The notes: a model not told the origin generated them from the letters alone. A DNA stretch of 64,000 bases from Pseudomonadales bacterium (GCA_029251375.1 JAQXDL010000022.1:1-64000), one strand, 5' to 3'; counted from the first letter of the stretch, positions 27,205 through 36,576 are shown. Numbers and translations: made by a program.

Positions 27205-27250
27205 GTTACCTTTGGTTACACTTCTGTGTAACTAATGGTTACAAGGTAAC
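27205..27250 (+). promoter_or_regulatory. Cluster of GTTAC/GTAAC half-sites, candidate CbrB activator site
   Basis: Five half-sites lie within 46 bases: GTTAC at 27205, 27215 and 27238, and GTAAC at 27228 and 27246. They form nested dyads GTTACA-N6-TGTAAC and GGTTAC-AAG-GTAACC. The reported CbrB operator in Pseudomonas is a palindrome of TGTTAC and GTAACA type. The cluster sits about 57-102 bases before the sigma-54 -24 element, a normal enhancer distance. The sequence from the cbrB stop (27066) to here shows no gene. Confidence 0.65.
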
Positions 27251-27305
27251 CAATTGGAACAGGCTCAATTTCGCTAAGTCTCTGATATTAATGAAAGCAC
27301 GTGGT

Positions 27306-27321
27306 TGGCATGGAACCTGCT
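27306..27321 (+). promoter_or_regulatory. Sigma-54 (-24/-12) promoter of the CrcZ-like small RNA
   Basis: The sequence is TGGCATG-GAAC-CTGCT. The invariant GG (27307-27308) and GC (27319-27320) are spaced exactly as in the consensus TGGCACG-N4-TTGCW, with two mismatches outside the invariant bases. The expected start of transcription is about 27332. Confidence 0.82.
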
Positions 27322-27331
27322 CTATAAATAT

Positions 27332-27465
27332 TGCTACCAAGTGTAATAACAATAATAAACACGGGTGCATTAGTAAGAAAAAAAATAATAAGAAAAATAA
27401 ATATAATAAGAAAAATAACAACTGGCTCGCTGAATGGGGAAAGTACGCTTTCCCCATTTTTCTTT
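27332..27465 (+). ncRNA. CrcZ/CrcY-type Hfq/Crc-sequestering small RNA (predicted, compact)
   Basis: An RNA of about 130 bases is predicted from the sigma-54 promoter to the terminator at 27434-27465. The body is almost all A with regularly spaced other bases. It includes ATAATAAGAAAAATAA twice (27385-27400 and 27403-27418), AATAACAATAATAAACA at 27345-27361, and a further GTAAGAAAAAAAA stretch. Such AAnAAnAA motifs bind Hfq with Crc in Pseudomonas. Position (downstream of cbrB, before pcnB), promoter class and motif content all match crcZ. Known CrcZ is around 400 nt, so this one would be about a third as long. No credible protein is encoded. Confidence 0.75.
27434..27465 (+). terminator. Intrinsic terminator of the CrcZ-like RNA
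   Basis: A perfect 10-bp stem ATGGGGAAAG/CTTTCCCCAT with loop TACG, running into TTTTTCTTT. It is one of the strongest terminators in the window. It also gives the RNA a 3' U-tail suitable for Hfq. Confidence 0.92.
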
Positions 27466-27512
27466 GCGCCAAACAAAAGCGCAAGCCCTACCCGCGCGAA
27501 CCCCCGTGCCAT

Positions 27513-27541
27513 TTATCAGACCCGTTAGCCTCCTGTATAAG
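27513..27541 (+). promoter_or_regulatory. Candidate sigma-70 promoter of pcnB
   Basis: TTATCA and TATAAG with a 17-base spacer, placed between the small-RNA terminator and pcnB. It would let pcnB be expressed independently of CbrB. Confidence 0.42.
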
Positions 27542-27626
27542 CCTTCGGTCGCACCCTAATCGCTCCTCTGGTAGTATGCTGGGCTTCTTACCAGGATAAG
27601 ACTTACATGGTTCAGTTAGTTACACG

Positions 27627-28895
27627 ATGCTAGATATCGAAGCAGAATTAGAACGCAGCCCCGCTAGCGTCAATGCGCTCAAAGTTGTCAAACGACTTAC
27701 CAGCGAAGGATTCGAAGCCTACCTGGTTGGTGGCTGCGTGCGCGACCTTATGCTCGGGAAATCACCCAAAGATTACGATGTCGCAACCAACGCACATCCC
27801 GAAGAAGTCAAAGACCTGTTTCGCAATTCGCGGCTCATCGGACGCCGCTTCAAGATTGTTCACGTTCGATATGGACGAGAGATCATCGAGGTCACCACTT
27901 TCCGAGCGCCGCACTCCGAACTGGAAAATGAAGAACAGAGCAGCGATTCAGGGCAACTGTTGACCGACAACATTTACGGCGACTTTGAAGAAGATGTTTA
28001 TCGTCGCGACTTCACCATGAATGCACTTTATTACGACGCCGATCTAAGGCACGTCGAAGACTTAGTCGATGGTACGGCAGATATTGAAGCTAAAAAAATT
28101 AGGCTCATTGGCGATCCTGAGAAACGCTTTCGAGAAGATCCTGTTCGTATGCTTCGCGCAATACGATTTCGAGCAAAGCTCGGTTTTGACATCGAGCCCA
28201 AAACAGCAAAACCCATCAAGAAATTCGGTTTTCTGCTAGGCAACATACCACCGGCTAGGCTTTTCGAAGAAGTCTTAAAACTGTTTCTGTCCGGTCACGC
28301 AGAAAATTCTTTTGATGCGCTGATTGAGTACGACCTATTTGGTTGGTTGTTTCCTGACAGCCAGCAATGTTTTGACAACCCTAAAGCGGTAGCACTTATT
28401 CGGCTTGCACTACAAAGTACCGACCGACGAATCTCCAATGATCAACCTGTCACACCAGCCTTCATCTTCGCTGCACTGCTTTGGTACCCATTTATCAACG
28501 AACGTGAAAAGCTCCTACAAGGCGGCATGCCAGCAATGCCAGCTTTTCACGAGGCTGCCGGTAACATTGTTGCGAGACAGCAGCACGTCACGTCCATTCC
28601 AAAGCGATTCTCGGGTCCAATGCGTGATATATGGCAGATTCAAGGTCGACTACCACAAACCGGTGGCAAGAAGCCCGCGGTATTAAGAAGCCATAAACGC
28701 TTTAGAGCCGCCTATGACTTCCTATTATTGAGAGAAGAATCCGGCGAAATGCTTGATGATATCGGCAAATGGTGGACCCAGTACCAACTGGACAATCCTG
28801 TCGAGGCTGGCACAACCTCGCAGCGACAACCTGAACCAGAAAAGAGACGAAAGCGTCGACGTCGTCCTAGAAAAAAAACCGCACCACCAGAGTAG
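27627..28895 (+). CDS. pcnB: Poly(A) polymerase I
   Basis: Adds 3' poly(A) tails to RNA and promotes decay. In this 422-residue protein, the nucleotidyltransferase core opens with LVGGCVRDLMLGKSPKDYD, giving the GG and DxD signatures that distinguish this superfamily. The RRDFTMNALYYD and GDPEKRFREDPVRMLRAIRF motifs follow; the latter is typical of PcnB and CCA-adding enzymes. The highly basic C-terminus (RRKRRRRPRKK) and the cbrB-pcnB context favour PcnB over CCA transferase. The start ATG at 27627 gives the usual N-terminal length. Confidence 0.93.
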   Translation: MLDIEAELERSPASVNALKVVKRLTSEGFEAYLVGGCVRDLMLGKSPKDYDVATNAHPEEVKDLFRNSRLIGRRFKIVHVRYGREIIEVTTFRAPHSELENEEQSSDSGQLLTDNIYGDFEEDVYRRDFTMNALYYDADLRHVEDLVDGTADIEAKKIRLIGDPEKRFREDPVRMLRAIRFRAKLGFDIEPKTAKPIKKFGFLLGNIPPARLFEEVLKLFLSGHAENSFDALIEYDLFGWLFPDSQQCFDNPKAVALIRLALQSTDRRISNDQPVTPAFIFAALLWYPFINEREKLLQGGMPAMPAFHEAAGNIVARQQHVTSIPKRFSGPMRDIWQIQGRLPQTGGKKPAVLRSHKRFRAAYDFLLLREESGEMLDDIGKWWTQYQLDNPVEAGTTSQRQPEPEKRRKRRRRPRKKTAPPE

Positions 28896-28902
28896 AAATT
28901 TA

Positions 28903-28932
28903 GGTGTGACGTCACAAGAAGTACGTCACACC
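28903..28932. repeat. Perfect inverted repeat after pcnB
   Basis: GGTGTGACGT and ACGTCACACC form a 10-bp stem with a 10-base loop, starting eight bases after the pcnB stop. The left arm also contributes to a 12-bp palindrome TGTGACGTCACA (28905-28916). There is no following T-run, so it is not an ordinary terminator. It may be an operator or an RNA structure before the next gene. Confidence 0.85.
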
Positions 28933-28974
28933 ATCATTCAAGTAAGTTTAAACCCATTGGAGCAGGCTAAACCT

Positions 28975-29622
28975 TTGGAAAAGACACCTCGTTATATTGC
29001 CGTAGAAGGCCCCATCGGGGTTGGCAAAACGTCGTTTGCCAAACGCCTCGCAGGTTCTCTGAATTACGAAATGATTCTTGAAACCAGCGAAGAAAACCCT
29101 TTTCTCGAACGCTTTTACCAAAATAGAAAACAAGCAGCGCTTCAAACTCAACTATTCTTCTTGTTCGAACGGGCCCGCCAAATTCAAGAGCTGCGGCAAG
29201 CGGATCTATTCGAGCCTGTTAGGGTCGCTGACTTTCTTATCGAAAAAGATAGACTTTTTGCCGAACTGAACCTCGACAGTGATGAACTGAAACTTTACGA
29301 AAACATCTACACTCATTTAACCATTGACGCACCAACACCCGATCTTGTCATTTATCTTCAAGCACCGACGGACACTTTATTGACCCGCATCCAACAACGA
29401 GCGATAAAATCAGAACAGCAAATCGAACGGACTTATTTGAATCAGCTGGTGGATGCGTACACGGGTTTCTTCCATTACTATGACAGCTCACCGCTACTCA
29501 TTGTGAATGCGGCGGAAATCGATTTGGTCAACAATGACGCAGACTACGAAGCCCTAATTGCTTACCTGCTGACCGTGACCCGTGGACGCCACTATTATAA
29601 TCCAACGCCGTCGATTATCTAA
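28975..29622 (+). CDS. Deoxynucleoside kinase (deoxyadenosine/deoxyguanosine kinase family)
   Basis: Phosphorylates deoxynucleosides in the salvage pathway. It begins MEKTPRYIAVEGPIGVGKTS, a P-loop at 12-19. Further signatures are the Glu near PFLERFYQ, the EKDRLFAEL segment and a LID-like region TRIQQRAIKSEQQIER. The start is a TTG at 28975 with AGG at eight bases; this gives 215 residues, normal for the family. The frame stays open far upstream inside pcnB, but family proteins start right before RYIAVEG. In Pseudomonas folK, panB and panC occupy this interval; here only this kinase lies between pcnB and pgi. Confidence 0.85.
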   Translation: MEKTPRYIAVEGPIGVGKTSFAKRLAGSLNYEMILETSEENPFLERFYQNRKQAALQTQLFFLFERARQIQELRQADLFEPVRVADFLIEKDRLFAELNLDSDELKLYENIYTHLTIDAPTPDLVIYLQAPTDTLLTRIQQRAIKSEQQIERTYLNQLVDAYTGFFHYYDSSPLLIVNAAEIDLVNNDADYEALIAYLLTVTRGRHYYNPTPSII

Positions 29623-29667
29623 ACGCATCGTTCTTTAGACGAATAAAAATATTAGAATACTATCACT

Positions 29668-31296
29668 ATGCTCAAACTACCCACATGGACGTCGATCGAA
29701 CAACACGCTGTTTCAGCCAAAAACTTTCAGCTCGTGAAGCTGTTCGAAGACGACCCCGCGCGCGCAGAAACTTTCAGGTTGCACTGCGCCGGCTTGCATC
29801 TGGATTTCAGCAAGAACCTGATCTCAGAGGAAACCCAAAAACTCTTCTGCGCATTGGGCGAGGAAGCAAACATACTTGATTCAGCCCAGGCGATGGTCGT
29901 CGGCGAGCTTGTGAATGCTTCAGAGGCTCGAGCAGCACTACACACATTACTTCGAACACCTTATGGCGAGCAGCCCGAACAACTCGACAGCCATGCGTTA
30001 CAAGTTTCTAACGCACTCAAGCAAGTTAAGTCGATTAGTGACCGGTTACGAAGCGGCGATTGGCGTGGCCATACAGGTAAAGAAATTAGCGATATTGTGC
30101 ACATTGGCATAGGCGGGTCATACCTGGGGCCATCCATGGTTGACGAAGCATTAACTAGCGAAGCTTTATCCGCAGAGACTAACAGCAATATCAACTGTCA
30201 CTATGTTGCTAATGTGGATGGACATCATATACACCAGATGCTTGCAGCCCTGAACCCTGATACCACCGTTATCATTGTAGTATCAAAAAGCTTCACAACA
30301 ATGGAAACCATGTTAAATGGTAAAACCGCCAAGAAGTGGCTTGAAGATGCCATGCCGCTTTCTGCGTTACAGCATCATCTGATTGCGATCACATCGAACG
30401 TCGACGCCGCGCAAACCTATGGCGCACTACCTCAGAACATCCTACCCATGTGGGATTGGGTCGGCGGTCGATACAGCGTCTGGTCTGCGGTCGGTCTGCC
30501 TATCGCGATACGTTACGGATTTGATCAATTCAACCATTTACTCGAGGGAGCTCGAGAGATGGACAAGCATTTCCTTGAATCCGATTTATCAAAAAATATG
30601 CCTTTCGCCCTAGCTTGGCTTGGTCTCTGGTATCAGCAATTCTTCTCCGTAACCACTCAGGCAGTCATACCTTACGATCATGGCTTGAGAAATTTTTCAG
30701 AGCATTTACAACAACTCGACATGGAAAGTAACGGCAAACGCGTCACCGCAACCGGCGAGCAAGTCGCATGGGATACCGCACCCGTCGTCTGGGGCGGCGA
30801 AGGCAGCAATGGTCAACATGCTTATCACCAGTTATTGCATCAAGGTACGCGAGCCGTCGCCGTCGATTTCATTTTACCGATGCAGCCTAGACACCCGTTA
30901 ACCGAACATCATGACCAGCTTGTTGCCAGCTGTCTTAGTCAATCACAAGCATTGATGGTGGGACGCTCTCGACAACAAATGCCGCACCTTGAACCGGAAC
31001 TAGCCGCGCAAAAAGAAATGCCAGGCAACCGTCCATCAAATACAATAACAATCGATAAGATGTCAGCCCATTCGCTTGGTGCATTGATTGCACTTTATGA
31101 ACACAAGGTTTTTTGCCAAGCCATGCTGTGGCAAATTAACCCTTTTGACCAATGGGGTGTGGAGCTTGGCAAGGAACTTGGTGACAATATTTTTGACGCA
31201 ATAAAGGGCGACTCAGCTAGGGGCGAGGCGATCGAATTCGATTCCTCGACCCAGTTACTATTGCGCCACTATTTAGAATTAAGAGCCAAAACATAA
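29668..31296 (+). CDS. pgi: Glucose-6-phosphate isomerase
   Basis: Interconverts glucose-6-phosphate and fructose-6-phosphate. The 542-residue protein has the sugar-phosphate loop VHIGIGGSYLGPSM, the SKSFTTMETM phosphate-binding loop, the signature WDWVGGRYSVWSAVGL and the C-terminal catalytic Lys in FDQWGVELGK. It begins 45 bases after the deoxynucleoside kinase. Its position before acs is as in Pseudomonas. Confidence 0.97.
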   Translation: MLKLPTWTSIEQHAVSAKNFQLVKLFEDDPARAETFRLHCAGLHLDFSKNLISEETQKLFCALGEEANILDSAQAMVVGELVNASEARAALHTLLRTPYGEQPEQLDSHALQVSNALKQVKSISDRLRSGDWRGHTGKEISDIVHIGIGGSYLGPSMVDEALTSEALSAETNSNINCHYVANVDGHHIHQMLAALNPDTTVIIVVSKSFTTMETMLNGKTAKKWLEDAMPLSALQHHLIAITSNVDAAQTYGALPQNILPMWDWVGGRYSVWSAVGLPIAIRYGFDQFNHLLEGAREMDKHFLESDLSKNMPFALAWLGLWYQQFFSVTTQAVIPYDHGLRNFSEHLQQLDMESNGKRVTATGEQVAWDTAPVVWGGEGSNGQHAYHQLLHQGTRAVAVDFILPMQPRHPLTEHHDQLVASCLSQSQALMVGRSRQQMPHLEPELAAQKEMPGNRPSNTITIDKMSAHSLGALIALYEHKVFCQAMLWQINPFDQWGVELGKELGDNIFDAIKGDSARGEAIEFDSSTQLLLRHYLELRAKT

Positions 31297-31340
31297 ATAA
31301 CTGCTTTGCCACCATCGTCGAAGCATAGAGATTAATGTTC

Positions 31341-31388
31341 ATGAACAACAATGAACAACAAAGAACAACAAAGAACAACAAAGAACAA
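31341..31388 (+). repeat. A-rich tandem decamer array in the acs leader
   Basis: Four full and one partial copy of a 10-base unit: ATGAACAACA twice, AAGAACAACA twice, then AAGAACAA. The array ends 37 bases before the acs ATG. Each unit provides AAnAAnAA-type triplets like those bound by Hfq/Crc in catabolite repression. No ORF of note covers it. The rest of the 129-base pgi-acs gap shows no clear promoter. Confidence 0.9.
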
Positions 31389-31425
31389 TTACTAAGACAA
31401 ACATAATTGATATAAGGGGAAATCC

Positions 31426-33357
31426 ATGTCAGATGACAAGGTCTATTCCATCAATGAGACCGCCAAGCAGCGCGCACATATTGACAACGACACTTATCTG
31501 TCCATGTACGATGCTTCGATCAATGACCCAGAAGCATTTTGGAAATCGCAGTCTGACACATTCCTAAAGTGGCAAACACCTTGGACAAAGCTCCAAGAAA
31601 CAGACTTTGCGCTCGGCCAAGCATCCTGGTTTATAGGCGGCGAACTAAACGTCAGCGCCAACTGCATCGATCGGCACTTGCCTAGCCGCGCAAATCAAAC
31701 CGCCATCATTTGGGAAGGCGATGACCCAAGCGAAGATGCCACTATCACTTATGCGCAATTGCATGAACATGTGTGCCGTTTAAGTAATGTACTGAAAGCG
31801 CGGGGCGTGAAAAAAGGTGATCGTGTTTGTATCTACATGCCGATGATTCCTGAGGCTGCCTATGCAATGCTGGCCTGTACCCGCATCGGCGCCGTACACT
31901 CTGTGGTCTTCGGTGGCTTCTCACCTCAAGCGTTACAAGACCGCATTCTTGATTCGGATTGTCAGACGGTCATCACTGCTGACGAGGGTCTGCGCGGTGC
32001 TAAGCCAATCCCCCTGAAATCAAACACCGATAAAGCACTTATTGATTGCCCAAATGTTCACACCGTTATCGTCGTCAAACGCACGGGCGGTCAGATCGAT
32101 TGGCATGACCAGCGTGATATTTGGTATGCGCAAGCGGTCGATGCCGTTAGTGCCGAATGCGAACCTGAGCCAATGGCAAGTGAGGATCCGCTATTTATTC
32201 TCTACACATCAGGTTCAACGGGCAAACCAAAAGGGGTATTACATACCACCGCAGGCTATTTGCTGCAGGCGGCAATGACCCACAAGTACGTATTTGACTA
32301 TCACGACGGCGACATTTATTGGTGCACCGCCGATGTCGGCTGGGTCACAGGTCACACCTATATTGTCTATGGACCGCTAGCAAATGGTGCAACCACATTG
32401 ATGTTTGAAGGTGTACCAACCTACCCCGATTCCTCTCGCTGCTGGCAGGTTGTCGATAAACATAAGGTTAATATTTTCTATACAGCGCCAACGGCGTTAC
32501 GCTCACTAATGGGCCAGGGAGATGAATTTGTTAGCAATACTTCTCGCAAGTCTCTTAGGTTGCTTGGTTCGGTGGGTGAGCCAATCAATCCTGAAGCTTG
32601 GGAATGGTATTACCATATCGTGGGTGAAGAACGTTGCCCCATCGTTGACACCTGGTGGCAAACAGAAACCGGCGGCATCATGATTACGCCGCTACCCGGT
32701 GCAACCGACTTAAAACCGGGCTCGGCTACTCGCCCCTTCTTTGGCGTCAAGCCGGTTCTACTCGATACGGAAGGTCAAATAATTGAAGGCGCCGGGTCAG
32801 GTAATTTGGCGATCTCACAGTCCTGGCCAGGACAAATTCGATCAGTCTACGGTGACCATCAGCGTTGTATTGATACGTATTTTTCCACTTATGCCGGTTA
32901 TTACTTTACCGGCGACGGCGCACGAAGAGATGAAGATGGCTATTACTGGATTACCGGCCGAGTTGACGATGTTTTGAACGTCTCTGGCCATAGAATGGGC
33001 ACAGCCGAGGTTGAAAGTGCACTGGTGCTGCACAACGCGGTTGCTGAGGCCGCTGTGGTAGGTTTCCCGCATGATATTAAGGGTCAGGGTATCTATGCCT
33101 ATGTAACTCTTATGGCAGGTGTCGAGGCCACAGATGAGCTAATGAAGGAGCTCAATAGCTTAGTTCGCACCGAGATCGGTGCTATTGCCAAGCCGGACGT
33201 CATTCAGTGGGCACCCGGCTTACCCAAAACGCGTTCTGGCAAAATTATGCGGCGCATACTGCGTAAGATAGCTGAAAATGAACTCGACAGCTTAGGCGAC
33301 ACCAGCACATTGGCCGACCCTAGTGTTGTTGAAGAACTTATTCGCAATCGCGCCTGA
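31426..33357 (+). CDS. acs: Acetyl-coenzyme A synthetase
   Basis: Activates acetate to acetyl-CoA through acetyl-AMP. It is an AMP-forming adenylase of 643 residues. It contains the P-loop-like [15 protein letters not shown], the TWWQTETGG core motif, the hinge region [20 protein letters not shown], and the C-terminal catalytic lysine K606 in [11 protein letters not shown], the site acetylated to switch off Acs in other bacteria. A good AAGGGG ribosome binding site precedes the ATG. The A-rich tandem array in the leader suggests post-transcriptional catabolite repression. Confidence 0.97.
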   Translation: MSDDKVYSINETAKQRAHIDNDTYLSMYDASINDPEAFWKSQSDTFLKWQTPWTKLQETDFALGQASWFIGGELNVSANCIDRHLPSRANQTAIIWEGDDPSEDATITYAQLHEHVCRLSNVLKARGVKKGDRVCIYMPMIPEAAYAMLACTRIGAVHSVVFGGFSPQALQDRILDSDCQTVITADEGLRGAKPIPLKSNTDKALIDCPNVHTVIVVKRTGGQIDWHDQRDIWYAQAVDAVSAECEPEPMASEDPLFILYTSGSTGKPKGVLHTTAGYLLQAAMTHKYVFDYHDGDIYWCTADVGWVTGHTYIVYGPLANGATTLMFEGVPTYPDSSRCWQVVDKHKVNIFYTAPTALRSLMGQGDEFVSNTSRKSLRLLGSVGEPINPEAWEWYYHIVGEERCPIVDTWWQTETGGIMITPLPGATDLKPGSATRPFFGVKPVLLDTEGQIIEGAGSGNLAISQSWPGQIRSVYGDHQRCIDTYFSTYAGYYFTGDGARRDEDGYYWITGRVDDVLNVSGHRMGTAEVESALVLHNAVAEAAVVGFPHDIKGQGIYAYVTLMAGVEATDELMKELNSLVRTEIGAIAKPDVIQWAPGLPKTRSGKIMRRILRKIAENELDSLGDTSTLADPSVVEELIRNRA

Positions 33358-33388
33358 TTATCTCAAAAAGAATAGTTAAGGTTTTGTC

Positions 33389-34243
33389 GTGCCGGTAGAC
33401 TTCACGCAGCCAACGCAAATATCGAGTAAGCTTGCTTGCCCCATTTGCGCATCGCCACTGTCGCTGATCTATAACACGCGTCGGTGCAGTAATGCGCATA
33501 GCTTTGATGTCGCCAAAGAAGGCTATATCAATCTGTTATTACCGCAACACAAAGCAAGTCGTGACCCCGGCGATTCCAAGTCGATGGTCCTAGCTCGTCA
33601 ACACTTTCATGACAATGAATTTTACAAACCGTTAACCGGCGCCATCACACAACACCTTGCAGTCGATAGTAGTTTGGCTGATTTAGGTTGTGGTGAAGGC
33701 AGTTATGGGCGCTGGTTACTCGAATCTGCTCCGTCACTTGACTACTACGGCATCGATATTTCTCGCCACGGTATTCGCTGTGCTGCAAAATCATTGTCAA
33801 AAGCAACATGGCTGGTCGCGTCGAACTGGCATTTACCGCTTTTAGACGGCGTATTCGATACAGCGTTGACGATATTCGCGCCGATCGATCAGTCTGAACT
33901 ACGTCGTATCGTTAAAGCGCAGGGACATTGGATCAACGTTACCCCCGGCTCAAATCACTTAGCAGAACTTCGAGAATGCTTGTACGACACCGTTGCAGAC
34001 ATAGATAAACAGGCAGCATTCGAACATTGGCAGGCCGTTGATACTCAGCGCGTGACGGGCACGATGAATCTGCTTCAGACAGATATAGGCAATTTAACCA
34101 ACATGACCCCTTACGCCTGGCAGGCTGATCGGGATAGGCTGCTAGCGCTACAGAGCAGAGACAGTATGATCGTCACCTACGACTTCGTTGTCACCCTATT
34201 TTCTAAAAGTACACAAAGCGACAATCACTCGCCGTATCGTTGA
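33389..34243 (+). CDS. rlmA: 23S rRNA (guanine-N1) methyltransferase, RlmA-like
   Basis: SAM-dependent methylation of a guanine in 23S rRNA (G745 in E. coli). The 284-residue protein starts at a GTG. A zinc site is formed by C17 and C20 (CPIC), C33 and H37. The segment FDVAKEGYINLLLPQHK is typical of RlmA. The SAM-binding loop DLGCGEGSYGRWLL follows, with the second Rossmann strand at YYGIDISRHGI. It lies 31 bases after acs, convergent with pnp. Confidence 0.9.
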   Translation: MPVDFTQPTQISSKLACPICASPLSLIYNTRRCSNAHSFDVAKEGYINLLLPQHKASRDPGDSKSMVLARQHFHDNEFYKPLTGAITQHLAVDSSLADLGCGEGSYGRWLLESAPSLDYYGIDISRHGIRCAAKSLSKATWLVASNWHLPLLDGVFDTALTIFAPIDQSELRRIVKAQGHWINVTPGSNHLAELRECLYDTVADIDKQAAFEHWQAVDTQRVTGTMNLLQTDIGNLTNMTPYAWQADRDRLLALQSRDSMIVTYDFVVTLFSKSTQSDNHSPYR

Positions 34244-34287
34244 TGCCAAACATCGTCTAGCGACAGTCTACCGGTCAAAATTTGGGC

Positions 34288-34319
34288 AAAAAAAAGGGCA
34301 GAATAAATCCGCCCTTTTT
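34288..34319. terminator. Bidirectional terminator between rlmA and pnp
   Basis: GGGC and GCCC flanked by eight A on the left and five T on the right make a stem with poly-U in both directions. It serves rlmA on the plus strand and pnp on the minus strand. Confidence 0.85.
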
Positions 34320-34376
34320 CGTCTTACTTTACAAATCGAAGGTCTACACGTTAAACCCTAAATTAAGAACACTAAC

Positions 34377-36512
34377 TTAGCCCTCTTCGGCGCTATCGTC
34401 ATTAGATTCTTCTGCAGCCGGTTCTGGCAACAACTCTTTGATTGAAAGCTTAATTCGACCACGATCAACATCAAGACATTTCACGTCGACTTCCTGACCT
34501 TCAGAAAGATGATCAGTCACCTTCTCGACACGTTCCCGTGCAATCTGAGAAATATGTACAAGACCGTCTTTGCCTGGAAGGATGTTAACAAAAGCACCAA
34601 AGTCAGCGATCTTAACGACCTTACCTTTGTACACTTTGCCAACTTCAGCTTCGGCTGTAATGCCTTCGATCATTGCGACAGCAGCGTCACGTGATTCTTG
34701 ACCTTCACCGAAGATAGTCACGGTGCCGTTGTCATCGATATCAACCGTCGCGCCGGTTTCTTCAGTAATGCTGCGGATTGTTGCGCCGCCTTTACCGATT
34801 ACGTCACGAATCTTATCTGAATCAATTTTCATGGTAACCATTGCAGGTGCGTTAACAGAAACATCTTCACGACTGCGACCAATAACCTTATTCATTTCAC
34901 CTAAGATAAAGAGTCGAGCTTCTTTTGCTTGGCTCAGCGCAGTTTCCATAATCTCTTCAGTGATACCTTGGATCTTGATATCCATTTGCAGAGCAGTAAC
35001 ACCTGTATCGGTACCTGCAACTTTAAAGTCCATGTCACCTAAATGATCTTCGTCACCGAGGATATCGGTCAAGATCGCGAAACCTTCATCGTCCTTAACC
35101 AAGCCCATCGCTACGCCAGCAACGGGTGCTTTAAGCGGTACGCCCGCATCCATAAGCGACAAACTTGCGCCACAAACACTTGCCATTGAAGAAGAACCGT
35201 TCGATTCTGTAATTTCAGAAACAACTCGTACTGTGTAAGGCCAGTTTTCTAACGTCGGTAATACCGCCGCAAGACCACGTCGCGCCAATCGACCGTGACC
35301 GATTTCACGACGCTTTGGTCCGCCAGAGAAACCTGTTTCACCAACACTGTAGTGCGGGAAGTTGTAATGCAGCAAGAAATTATCTCGGTAACTACCATGT
35401 AATGCGTCGATGATTGCTGAATCTCGCATTGAACCAAGTGTGGTTGTTACGATAGCTTGCGTTTCACCTCGAGTGAACAGCGCAGAACCGTGTGTCTTTT
35501 CAAGCAATCCGACTTCAACATCAATCGCTCGAACAGTTGTCGTGTCGCGACCGTCGATACGAGGTTCGCCAGCAATGATTCTCTTACGAACCGTCTTCTT
35601 TTCTAGCTTAGCGAATGCGTCGGAAACATCACCGGCATCAAAGTCTGACGCGTCAGTTGCAAGTTCAGCAACAGCTTGCTCGCGCAATGCGTGCAGCTTG
35701 TCTTGACGATCCATCTTGTCAACAGTTTGATAAGCTTCACTCACACCGTCTGTGAAACTACCCGCTACTGCAGTTGTGAGTGCTTCGTTTTCAGCTTCTG
35801 GCTGCCAATCCCAAGAGGGCTTGCCGGCTTCGGCTTTCAATTCTGAAATTGCTTTGATAACGACCTGCATTTCTTGATGAGCAAACAAAACTGCACCCAA
35901 CATTTGATCTTCAGTCAGCTCTTTTGCTTCTGACTCAACCATCAAGACAGCGTCTTGTGTACCAGCAACAACCATGTCCAAATCTGAAGTTTCAAGCGCT
36001 TCATATGTTGGGTTCAAGATGTAGCCATCTTTATTGAAACCAACTCGTGCACCACCGATAGGTCCAGCGAAAGGAATACCAGATAATGACAATGCTGCAG
36101 ATGTGCCGATCATTGCGAGGATATCTGGATCAACATTCTTAGATGCTGATATTACCTGACAGGTAACCTGAACTTCATTCATAAAACCTTTAGGAAACAA
36201 TGGCCGTATTGGACGGTCAATCAGACGTGATGTCAGTGTTTCTTTTTCTGAAGGTCGACCTTCTCGCTTGAAGAATCCACCAGGAATCTTTCCTGCTGCA
36301 TAGGTCTTCTCTTCGTAGTTTACAGTCAGGGGAAAAAATGCCTGCCCTGGCTTTGCGTCTTTTCGTCCAACAACAGCAACAAGTACCGTTGTATCAGCCA
36401 TCGTTACAACAACGGCAGCAGAAGTTTGTCTGGCGATCTTGCCAGTTTCGATCACGACCTCTTGGCCGCCATAGTTAAATTGTTTTTTTACCGGATTCAA
36501 TTGTGTCTCCAT
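34377..36512 (-). CDS. pnp: Polynucleotide phosphorylase
   Basis: Degrades RNA 3'-5' with phosphate, often within the degradosome. The 711-residue protein has two RNase PH domains (the second with the [18 protein letters not shown] signature), a KH domain ([11 protein letters not shown]) around 563-573 and a C-terminal S1 domain ending in an acidic tail. It follows rpsO by 64 bases, as in E. coli and Pseudomonas, where a stem between the two is cut by RNase III for autoregulation. I did not identify that stem with certainty. Confidence 0.98.
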   Translation of the reverse strand: METQLNPVKKQFNYGGQEVVIETGKIARQTSAAVVVTMADTTVLVAVVGRKDAKPGQAFFPLTVNYEEKTYAAGKIPGGFFKREGRPSEKETLTSRLIDRPIRPLFPKGFMNEVQVTCQVISASKNVDPDILAMIGTSAALSLSGIPFAGPIGGARVGFNKDGYILNPTYEALETSDLDMVVAGTQDAVLMVESEAKELTEDQMLGAVLFAHQEMQVVIKAISELKAEAGKPSWDWQPEAENEALTTAVAGSFTDGVSEAYQTVDKMDRQDKLHALREQAVAELATDASDFDAGDVSDAFAKLEKKTVRKRIIAGEPRIDGRDTTTVRAIDVEVGLLEKTHGSALFTRGETQAIVTTTLGSMRDSAIIDALHGSYRDNFLLHYNFPHYSVGETGFSGGPKRREIGHGRLARRGLAAVLPTLENWPYTVRVVSEITESNGSSSMASVCGASLSLMDAGVPLKAPVAGVAMGLVKDDEGFAILTDILGDEDHLGDMDFKVAGTDTGVTALQMDIKIQGITEEIMETALSQAKEARLFILGEMNKVIGRSREDVSVNAPAMVTMKIDSDKIRDVIGKGGATIRSITEETGATVDIDDNGTVTIFGEGQESRDAAVAMIEGITAEAEVGKVYKGKVVKIADFGAFVNILPGKDGLVHISQIARERVEKVTDHLSEGQEVDVKCLDVDRGRIKLSIKELLPEPAAEESNDDSAEEG

Positions 36513-36576
36513 TTATTTGCTAATGCAGCAATCGCGGATGCAAGCACATGCATCCGCCTTAATGCCACGGGCTATA

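Noticed and set aside
27291-27599. Small frames of 65-102 codons on both strands in the cbrB-pcnB gap, very rich in Lys/Asn or Phe/Ile
   Set aside because: They reflect the A-rich small RNA body; the sigma-54 promoter and terminator show that this is an RNA gene.
28753-28974. N-terminal extension of the deoxynucleoside kinase frame into pcnB
   Set aside because: Family proteins start just before RYIAVEGPIGVGKT, and the TTG at 28975 has a good ribosome binding site.
31341-31388. Possible CRISPR-like array before acs
   Set aside because: Units of 10 bases are directly adjacent with no spacers; this is a simple tandem repeat.
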